Positions 51,432 through 60,000 of a DNA stretch of 60,000 nucleotides are shown piece after piece. A program made the position numbers and the translations under genes. The stretch is from Takakia lepidozioides (Eukaryota; Streptophyta; Takakiopsida; Takakiales; Takakiaceae), in the NCBI GenBank assembly GCA_030704615.1, contig CM060732.1, positions 49,459,053 through 49,519,052 on the forward strand, given 5' to 3'. Every line of letters begins with the position of its first letter. The stretch's first letter is position 1. The notes beneath the pieces are model-generated. The model worked only from the letters and a program-made list of their open reading frames with translations, was not told the DNA's origin and ran no database searches.

Positions 51432-52500
51432 AGCATATGTGTTCGTTTTGGTTCAAGCGCACAGTGATAGAGATTTGAAGCAACATCTTCAAAGAGCGCT
51501 TGTTCCCGCCACTCCAACAACAGATTATGATTTGCAAGTACCCAATAGCTCTCATTGTCACTTTTGGAATCAATGGGGATCTGAGAGTCCGTCCTCTTGA
51601 GCTCTTCTTGATTAGTGAAGATTCATGCACACAGAGTTTTACACAACGACCTGAAACTTTCACACGTTCGGCTGTCGAAAGGGAATGCAAAGTTTATCGA
51701 TTTCGATGCAAGTTCGACCTCAAGCAACCCTCAAGATCTCGAGGATGAGGATCGAGTAATGGAAGAGTTGTTAGAGACTTGATGTCACCGTCATCATGGT
51801 GTTGGATTTCGGGTCGACCATATATTGACATATCATTTTGTGCAGTTTGACTGTGTCGTCATCGGTAGGTTTTTGTTCGAGCGAATTGAAATGCAGGAAT
51901 CGCCTCCCTATTTCCCATACGATCAGACTCCAATGATTCCTGCCAACGAAATTAGACTTGGTTGTCAGAGTTGAGTGTCATGCGCAAATCTCATCATGTA
52001 CGTCCAAGGGGCTGGTAGGTACGTAGCAATTACCTGGCAAGCACAGGGAAAAGAACGGCCTGCACGCCGCTCAAATCGAACGAGGGCGTTGCGTCTGCGA
52101 TGTCTTCGGGTTTCCTGATCAGGTAGGTTCTCGCCACTCGGAAAGGGAGTTTCTCCTCCGTCTTCTTCCAACGCCGATGACGATATATCCGTCGATACCA
52201 TGCATTGCATACCGTTTTTTTTTCAAGCTGTTGATCAAAACCTCCAATTTCCAATATTTGATTTTTTTAACTTTCAATCAACATCATCTTACCTGACATC
52301 TTTTCACCAAGACACGTATGGCCGATATTGTGGCACAATTTTTTCGTGCTACGAAGTACATCATCTTCATTACGTAAAATGGTTGTAGGAGGAAGTAACA
52401 ACAACTCATATCTAAATGAATCAATTGCCAAATAAAGTGTATTGTTGTCACTTGAGGTAATACTTATAATTGTACATACATGCATTACGATAACTGAGAA
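51432..52500. other. Short unsupported ORFs
   Basis: A minus-strand frame at 52,030-52,254 (RTYLIRKPEDIADATPSFDL) is coding-like but unrecognised. Otherwise nothing. Confidence 0.3.
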
Positions 52501-54097
52501 ATACAAACATGGAAGCTTATAAATTAGAAACTACATCACGAACTGTCTTATCTTTTTCCTCAAACCAGCCACATGTGTCTCCCGATCAGTGATTTATGAC
52601 TATCAAAATTTGAAAATGACACCACAAAGTACAGATTGACAAATTTGTTTACATGCTCAAAACAATGAAGAGTGACGGTGCAAAAAGACTAAGTATAGAC
52701 TTTGTATTCATGTAGAACCTTGGCCAATAATACATACCATCCATTTCATTATTTATGAGAAACCATTCATTTGAATATCACTTTGCCTTAACGATGTGGT
52801 AGATAAGACTGCTTGCAAATGGAGGTAGGTAAGCTTGCAATTGCTTTAATCTAAATTTTCATTTACACCTCAACATCAATATGTTGTGTGAATAGATTTA
52901 AAGCTTTCAAATATGGCCACATATGCATTTTGTTGGAGACTTGGGCTCTAGGGTTGAATTCATGTCTTGATTTCTTCTTATGTACTTTGCATAAAATTTC
53001 ACAACATTTTTTTTAACAACAAATTGAGAAGTAAACACTGTTTTATTTTTATTATATTCTCAATGAATTACACCTAAGTAGCATAGAAATAGCTAAACTC
53101 ATCAAAGACGTCCATAACTGATCCAACGGCTTGTATGACATTGTCCATGTATGTTTGTTATGTACATGTATATTCAAAATGTGTTCATAGAATGCAACAA
53201 AGTTCATTTGAGCATCATTGTTAGATGTACGAGCACATTCATGCGTCAAAAAACCTATACAAGAGGTTTTACATGGTCATCCTTATGAAAATAGATAATC
53301 CATTATTTAAGATGCGGTGGCTTGTTTGCATTTTGAGGTGCCTCAACTTATTAAGTCAACAATGACATAATCAATTGTCTCATGTAGTGTTGGTAGGTGC
53401 AACCAATCCTATTGCAATTATTCACAATTCAAAAGATATCGTTGATCATTGAGTAGTATGTAGTCATCTCTCTCATTTCATGTCAAAGGTTGATAAACGA
53501 TCACCACCCATGCCACAAGATCAACAATCAATGAGAAGTTTTTTTTTTTTGGCAAGAAACAAGCAAAAACTTGGAAAACTTTGGAAAGGTGTATCAAAAC
53601 TCCCAAATGTGTTTTTTGTTTCAACCATGATGTTTTTAATTCATTAAAAAATTTAGGACCGCCAGAAAAAAATGATTATGAAGAACAAAGTTTTACTTTA
53701 CTTAGAATTTTATGTAGAGATATCTCCTGCACCACTTGACACCATAGAAATCAATTCTGAAGGCAAAAAAGTGGACACAGAATGCACATATATACATCAT
53801 AAAGCATATCTATACACGCCAAATAAATTTTATTAGATTATAAAAGATAGTTGTGTGATCAACAACGCCAATGCAAATACTAGTTGATCATCAATTTGGA
53901 AAACAAGATTGTCAACAACACGTGTATTTGTCATTACTATGCAAATCAAATACATAAAAAATGTCTCAATACGTGTTCATTAGTTACAATAATAATTGGA
54001 TCTTAAAAATCCATACAAAATGTAAAATATAATGTAAAATATTTGACTCCAATATGTTTGCAAATAAAAGACTATCAACTGAAATAGAATATATATG

Positions 54098-54164
<67 letters not shown>

Positions 54165-54480
54165 CCTGGGAGCAACAACCCATAATTCAGGCCCTTGAGA
54201 AGGGGGAATAATTTTCCCTGTTCTGTTAAAAAAAAAGGGTAATTAAGCGACATACCACAATTTAATTACATCGATATTGATGTTATGCAACAAACTGATA
54301 ATTCATCGTGTGGCGTATTTGATGCCACACATATAACATTCGATTTAAGTCCAATTAATTTAAGATACACAAGTTATTTATAGAACACATGTGAGAGATT
54401 GCGTAAACGATCGAAAAATAAATCTATTTCCAAAACAACATTCATAATATAAATCTATATATTAAGACATGCTAGTTTTG
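52501..54480. other. AT-rich intergenic DNA with an AT/AG microsatellite
   Basis: No gene seen over 2 kb. Contains an alternating TA run followed by (AG)n at about 54,090-54,162. Confidence 0.5.
54090..54162. repeat. (TA)n-(AG)n microsatellite
   Basis: TATATATGTATATATATATA followed by about 26 AG dinucleotides. Confidence 0.95.
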
Positions 54481-54487
54481 TGTGGGC

Positions 54488-54665
54488 GGTTGTTTTTATA
54501 GGTGATTGGTCCGGATTTGATCACCGGCCAGTCCTAGAGCATGCTGTCGATGGTGAGTCTGGGGTGATGACCAGCCAGACCATCATTGTTTCTCCTGTGG
54601 TGAGGTTGGAGGTGATGACCAGCCAACCATAGGAGTGCTTGCGGTGGATGCAGGTACAGGTGTAG
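54488..54665 (+). repeat. Solo LTR-like fragment, inverted copy of 46,195-46,400
   Basis: Shares GGATTTGATCACCGG, GATGACCAGCCA, CAACCATAGGAGT and CTTGCGGTGGATGCAGGT with the leader of the methyltransferase-bearing gypsy element, in opposite orientation and at roughly 80-85% similarity by eye. Confidence 0.6.
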
Positions 54666-55111
54666 GCTATGTTAGGAACTTAGTATTCCAAACCATAAGC
54701 CGCAACAGGTTCTCTAGCCGGTTACCTTGTGGAGAGGGGGTTATGGACATGTTCATGACCAGTTAAGTGTCAACATGGAGGTGCCACTAGTTGCTGGGGA
54801 CAGTGCCGGTTCGAGCACTAGCGATACTAGTGGGTACACGAGATGAGGTGTGCGGTTTAGGCCACCTTCACCTCCCGTGTCTTCTCTTTTTTCTCTTTTT
54901 TTGTGTTCTTCAATATGTACGAAACACAAAAAATACAATCTATGGTAAAAGAGAAAATTGATAAGATATTGCATAATATTTTGGTGTTAACTTCCAATGC
55001 AAGATGGAGGACTCCTCGGTCAAAATAAGGCGGCCAACGGGCATCTAAGGGTTTAAAGTTTTCCCTTCAATAATTTTTAATAAAGTTCTCAAGGGCTACC
55101 TCCCCTTTCCA

Positions 55112-55225
55112 AAAAAAAAAAAAAAAAAGAGGCACATCGGCTGGTAGCCAGTCAGCTGGTAAGTGCACAGTGTGTGTCGCTCTGGTGGTTCGGGGTTCGA
55201 ACCCGCTGCCCTGCCCCGTATGTGG
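55112..55225 (+). repeat. Poly-A tract followed by tRNA-like SINE candidate
   Basis: An 18-A run (about 55,112-55,129) precedes GCACATCGGCTGGTAGCCAG, AGCTGGTAAGTGCACAG (box A-like) and GGTTCGGGGTTCGAACCC (a strong box B / T-arm). Box A to B spacing is about 40 bp, as in tRNA-derived SINEs. No complete tRNA fold was found. Confidence 0.35.
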
Positions 55226-55227
55226 GA

Positions 55228-55500
55228 TTATTCATGACGGTATGTTTGGGCGTTGACTGTCCTGTAAGTCTCATGGCCCATAAATGAAAGGGGGTTAATT
55301 TTTACCACCCATTTATAACCAATGACATCTCCAACCAGTTTATCCGACGTTTCCAAGTTTCTTGCCCCAGCACAGATGGAAATATCATTAGTCCGAAGAA
55401 CTTGTCCCATTTCGAGTTGTTTCCTTTGGTTGGTCAGCCCGGAGAAGTTGAAAGTGGCCAGCCGCAAGCCAGCCCTTTGCATGTGAATTGTTTGTCGTCT
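55228..55500 (-). pseudogene. LINE-type endonuclease (exonuclease/endonuclease/phosphatase) fragment
   Basis: The minus strand reads LRLATFNFSGLTNQRKQLEM then GQVLRTNDISICAGARNLET and GDVIGYKWVVK, resembling the start of an APE-like endonuclease (LRIxTxNxxGLxxxxK, then DIxxxxET). Only about 80 codons, no RT. It would be the target-nicking domain of a LINE. Confidence 0.5.
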
Positions 55501-55639
55501 AGGTAGCTTAAGATTGCTCCTGGACAGCCAACCCTTACCCCGTGTATAGATTTTGCTCGTCTTGTGTAAACTCTGAGAATTGGTAAACCATTCAGAGTAC
55601 CAAATCCTTCAGTTACACGATGTTCAGACTCCACACACA

Positions 55640-56289
55640 TAGGGACAAGTTCCTCAAAGGCCTGAATTGTGGGCTGTCATGGTTTCTTATATATATATAT
55701 TCCCCATTTTTCTGAACATTGTTTTTTTTTTCTCTCTCATTTTCTCTGAGCATTGTTTTCCAAAGTCATCACTAGTAATGTGGAGCAATGCGAAGTCAGT
55801 ATGTATGTACAGAAAATAGAACCAACTTAATCAAGAAACCATAGGTCTACCCCCTGGTAGCTGAGTGCCCACTCAGGTGAGTCTGGTTCTATGGGATGTG
55901 GTGTAAACTTCTTCCCCTTCCCTTGGGCAGTGTCCCATTGTGCCGGGGCTTCACAGTAAATCGTCAGACACTGATGAACCTGAGGTTATTATGAAAGAGG
56001 TTATTTTTTCCTCTCACTATAATTAACGGGCCTGATTTGTGATTGAACGGTCGCTTGAGTGTTTCCTTTTGAAAGAAAACAAACAATACAAAAGAACAAA
56101 CAACCTCAAATTCTGTTGGTAAAGTTTTTCTTGGGTGGGGTAAAGTTTTTGACAGAAAAAAGAAAATTAACCCTGCAGAAATGAGGACTCAATCGTATGA
56201 GTAAATTGGTCAGCCTTAATACTTAATACTTAATACTTAGTACTTTATACCTATCCGTGTCTGTAGAGACCAGCAAGAGAGTGTGGGCG
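55640..56289. other. Upstream region of the amidohydrolase gene
   Basis: No coding frame. Contains TAC/CTTAATACTTAATACTTA short repeats near 56,215-56,240. Presumed promoter; no TATA box at a convincing distance. Confidence 0.35.
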
Positions 56290-59200
56290 ATGGCGGATGG
56301 CTCTCTCGCTGCACACCGTCTTGCTGGCGCCATCGCTCAGCCCGCCCGCAAGCTCGCGCAGCTGTGGGGCCACTGTCAGGTGTGGCCAGTGATCACCAGC
56401 TCTTCGCACCCATCGCATCATCTGCACAAGTCTCCGCACTCTCCATCCTCTCCAACCTCCGTATCCACCCGATCTCTCGGTGCCTCGCGCTCCGGTAGGC
56501 GTGCCCTCCCGCTTCGAGCCCTTTTGGCGCTCTCCGTAGCTGCCGCGCTCGTTTTCCTGAGGAGGTGCGTGTTTGGATGGTTTGGATTTGTGGGTGAGTG
56601 AAAATTGGAGTGCAGACACAACCATGCCGACACTTTTGTTTCCCTATGTGCCCAATTTGGTAGAATCTGGAATTGGGCAACGTGAAGCTGTACTGAGGTG
56701 TGTTTCATGAATTTGAGGAATCTATGCTTACTTATGAAGCTTCCACTTTGGAATCCATACATATCATGTAAATGCGAATGTTTCAATGTTCTTCTGAAAA
56801 GATTAGAGAGTTCTAAACTGGATGCCTCAGAGGTAACACATTCTCAGCTAATGGTTGTTGTAAATGTCAGGAGGCGAAACTTGCAACAATTGAAAGCTCA
56901 AGGATCTATGGCATTCCAAGAAGATGAGTCAATGATTCCCAAGCTGAAGAAAATTGACACACATTTGCATGTCTGGGCATCCCCTGAAGAGGTGACACAG
57001 ATAGGCTGCATTTATCTTGGCCAGGATTGCTTTGTCAATTGTCTATAATATATAAGCATGTCATACCTAAACGAGTTTGAATTGAGGGTATTATTCTACC
57101 ATCAGTTCTTCACGCGAGAAGGGGTGCTCATTTCCTGGTGAACAAAGTTATCTATCTACAAGTGCACATAATGCTAATCTTCAATCTCACTGAAAAGCTG
57201 ATAAGACTTGCTAATATATCTGCGGTTTGCGCCAATCACTGATGGTCAAGAATATAGCTTCTGAATAGAAAACAATACCGATGTACCAAGCCCACAGCCA
57301 CTTAGAGCTGCCAATCGCGGTACATGAGGCTTGACTTAGCTCATGTGGAAAAATTGGAAAGCCCATCCCCTCAAGCACACAGTACTCCCCACTTTGGTAC
57401 CTCTAGAGATGATTATGTGGTCTCTTTGCATAGAGCCCAAGCGACACGTTGGAAGGTCTTTGTTACCCAACTAGGCATCTTACCTTCATTGAGTCATGCC
57501 TTCGTGATTGTAACTGGTGGCTTGTTGTTCTTAGGCAAAGAAGTACCCGTACTTTCCTGGCCAGGAGCCGACCACACCAGGACGTGCTGAAGATCTGTTG
57601 AAAGTAATACTACTCAACCTCTCGTCATTCCAATGCTTGCATTAATTGTGCTCATTTTGCCTTTCTGACTTTCAGGTTCTTGGTTCTTGATTGCTCCAGT
57701 ATGTCAATGACTCATTTCTTACAGTCTTTTTATTTTAATCCCTGAATGTTTCACTAAACCATCTCAGAATTCTATTCCAAAAAAACTAGACTTGACCACA
57801 ATAGAAGCTCCCCCACCTCCTACCTGAGACATCCTCTCTGGGTTTATTTTAACTTCATGGATTTTGTGGCTTTGAGAGATTTGATCCACTGATCTCTGTG
57901 GGCAAGCCTGCCCTATTGTTTGGATCACATGAGCTGAGTACATGGCACCTGTGCTTCTTTATTCAAAGGATCTCAATAAAATTGTTCCTTGATAAAAGTG
58001 TAGCAGCTCATGGCACTATTTTAGCTTGTTGGGGGCAGTTTAGAGAGGCTGAATGCCAGACTATCTCCTGAGCCTAAAGGATCTCAATAACATTAGCCAG
58101 CCTGCACCTGCCACCCAGCAAATTGTCTGCACTGAGCTTTAAGGAAGTTCTTACTCATTCATATCTTCACATCTGAGAGGTCGCTGAGGTAATTGTCCAT
58201 GTCGATGACAGAACAGATGTATATTTGGGCCTGCCATACTCAGTTTTGGGCTTGCCGTACTCCTGGTTGCGTGGTGATGTCAACTCCAGTCATGGATTAA
58301 AAAAAGTGCTGATATTGTTTGACAGTGCATGGCAGAGGCAGGTGTTGATGGTGCTCTGATAGTGCAACCTATCAATCACAAGTTTGATCATTCGTATGTC
58401 TCAAGGTCTGTGGGACAGGCTATGTGACAAACCCTGAGAGAATAATTATTGCTCTAATTGAGTCATGTATAATTATGGTCAGCACTTAGAAGTCATCCCT
58501 TGCCACTCACTGGAGTCTCTTTCTGCCTTCCTGCTTATAGCTGTCCCTTGCATCTAGTAGATCCATTTCCACGTAGAGACTTTTCAGCACAGTCTTTCAA
58601 CTTTGATGGCTCAAGTGCCTGGCAGCCTTCGTGCAAGAGGCACATTTGGTCATTGGGTGTCATTAAATGTTTCTTGAATGGTTTTCTGCTGCATCCACAC
58701 AGGGCAGAGCCTCTGTGATCACAAGCCAGTACAGTCTTAAGATCAGAGTTCTTGTGCTTCTCTGCTCTGTAAAAAAGGGTTGACTCCTGCCCAAGCAACG
58801 GGAATTATGGCTTCACTTCACCCCCAAAGGACAGTAGCCCTTCCATTTGGAAGGTGGACACCTTTCTGCTCTGCATGTCTAGTTGACTTTATTTCCTTTC
58901 TGCAGTGTGTTGGAAAGATATCCCAGCAAGTTTGTTGGTTGCTGCCTGGCTGACCCAACTGAAGGAGGAGGAGGTGTGAAAGAACTGGTGCGCCTTGTTG
59001 TTGAGGTATTCTTCTGAGGAAATTTGCTCTTCTGCAGTTCTTTGGTGGTGACTAAATCTGCTCAGTAATGACTTTCTCTGCAGATTCTTACGAATTGATC
59101 CCTGCATGGCCTCATGTCTCAGAATTCTCTATCTGCCATCAATCGAGAAAGGGATGTTGCCACTATAACATAGGCAAGAGTGAAATTTGAGAGATGATTC

Positions 59201-60000
59201 GTCCATTATGGACTGATTGCAGTGTGTGGCCATAGAGTTGAGACAGACACAGAGCCTGAGAGATCAAATTCAAGTTCGTGTGAAGCGTGGCAGTTGTTTA
59301 CAGGTGCTGATGCCTAGCTTTTTCCATGAGGAGAAAATTGCACTCAATAAACTGTGTTGGGGTTGGCATGTTTGTAGCCAAGTGATCTGTCAAGGGTAAA
59401 GGACTCAGAATCTTTTTGAATGCTGCAGGAGGGATATAAAGCTGTGAGGTTCAATCCATATCTCTGGCCTTCTGGCCAAAAGGTGATTCTTTTATCATGG
59501 TCACTTTCTTTCACAACATTATTTATATGGTTGTAGGTGTATATGTGATTGTGTGGGGGTACTTCACTTCAGAGTCTTCCTTCAGCTTCCTTCAGATTTG
59601 GGAGATTTCTACAAAGATGTACCCCTTGGCCTATCCTTTGAGCCCGTGGACTTTGAAGCGTTCTCCTCACAGAATTCCCCAGGGTACGAAAACCTATCCT
59701 AGCTGTCACTTTCAGTGGATGGCAGTAAAGTAAAAGAGGTGTGAATGTTTGGTTTTAGGTTGGGAGCTGACATCTAAGTCATAGCATGCTGTTGACCAGC
59801 CTGCTACTTGGACCTCTCCTTTCACCCAGATGTCACGCATGTTTAATTGCACTGGCAGTCTCACTTGAGATGAAAGAAGAAACAGAAAGAAATTGTATGA
59901 GGTTCACAGGAACTGGAACGTCTCTGATAGGGAACAGCTTTGGTGATGGAACAGATGACCAATGAAATGGGCAAAGCCATGTTTGCTAAGGCTGGAGATC
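56290..60000 (+). CDS. Amidohydrolase (amidohydrolase-2, PF04909-type) family protein, 3' partial
   Basis: Metal-dependent hydrolase of the TIM-barrel amidohydrolase superfamily; substrate unknown. Exons: first exon 56,290 to about 56,593, GC-richer, Ser/Arg/Ala-rich without acids, like an organelle transit peptide (phase to the next exon not resolved); exon 2 from about 56,848 or 56,871 to 56,991 (KLKKIDTHLHVWASPEE, with the metal-binding HxH); 57,535-57,603 (AKKYPYFPGQEPTTPGRAED); 58,326-58,405 (GVDGALIVQPINHKFDHSYV); 58,906-59,005 (YPSKFVGCCLADPTEGGGGV); 59,429-59,482 (EGYKAVRFNPYLWPSGQK); 59,955 to beyond the edge (MTNEMGKAMFAKAGD). All internal junctions from exon 2 on are GT-AG and phases fit with no lesion. 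An alternative start is the ATG at 56,909 in exon 2. It is the only intact host gene found here. Confidence 0.85.

Noticed and set aside
53984-54253. Ser/Leu repeat ORFs
   Set aside because: Translation of the AG microsatellite.
54710-54860. tRNA-like sequence with GGTTCGAGCACTAG
   Set aside because: Only a box B resemblance; no folding or box A.
56251-56680. Minus-strand Arg/Gly-rich ORFs
   Set aside because: Antisense of the GC-rich first exon of the amidohydrolase gene; no domain.

Overview
The window is nuclear DNA from a plant-lineage (streptophyte) eukaryote. The evidence is GT-AG introns, PLS-class PPR repeats with a DYW editing domain, a plant-type amidohydrolase gene, and several plant transposon superfamilies. 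I cannot place it further (charophyte, bryophyte, lycophyte or fern). Almost everything left of about 56 kb is nested, mostly decayed mobile DNA. The only clearly intact host gene found is the amidohydrolase starting near 56.29 kb and running off the right edge.

Layout. (1) 1-5.2 kb and 18.1-19.3 kb: remnants of an older unidentified element (coiled-coil/RING-like exon, Pro-rich NLS protein, two minus-strand ORF remnants) set in degenerate 'GGAGTGTGAGTCC' repeats. (2) 5,242-18,092: a 12.85-kb DNA transposon bounded by an 11-bp target duplication (GTCCTATCTGG). It carries a MULE-like transposase with a SWIM zinc finger (plus strand) and, divergently, an eight-exon gene for a ParB/Srx-like domain joined to a beta-class N4/N6 DNA methyltransferase. 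Between them lies a 2.6-kb array of about 23 near-perfect 38-bp palindromes at about 116-bp spacing, with a 926-bp higher-order period. (3) 21.5-32.1 kb: a broken Ty3/gypsy element of sushi/Tf1-like type (minus strand) whose leader looks self-priming. Its gag gene is split by a 6,488-bp CACTA transposon (24,100-30,587, TSD TTG) that carries scrambled PPR and DYW gene fragments. (4) 32.4-37.3 kb: a second, decayed MULE (minus strand) embedded in 'AGACTGG/GGACTTGC' minisatellite DNA. (5) 37,509-50,005: a hAT-like element (17-bp TIRs, 8-bp TSD GTCCAAAC). It contains an LTR element with 348-bp LTRs, whose interior holds a Ty3/gypsy gag-protease-C5 DNA methyltransferase-RT-RNase H-integrase-PHD finger region and a patchwork of host gene fragments (RPL8, NAA38, RPL28, alanine aminotransferase). 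(6) 50-56 kb: AT-rich intergenic DNA with small ORFs, an AG microsatellite, an LTR fragment, a tRNA-like SINE candidate and a LINE endonuclease fragment. (7) 56.29-60 kb: the amidohydrolase gene.

Main message. Two unrelated transposons within 40 kb each carry their own DNA methyltransferase, one amino- (N4/N6) type and one C5-cytosine type. The DNA transposon also carries a large palindrome array between its methyltransferase and transposase genes. That three-part module (transposase, ParB-like methyltransferase, palindrome array) is the best candidate for an undescribed system. Many ORFs carry frameshifts; some sit in homopolymers and could be assembly errors rather than mutations. All family calls were made by reading translated sequence, with no database search.
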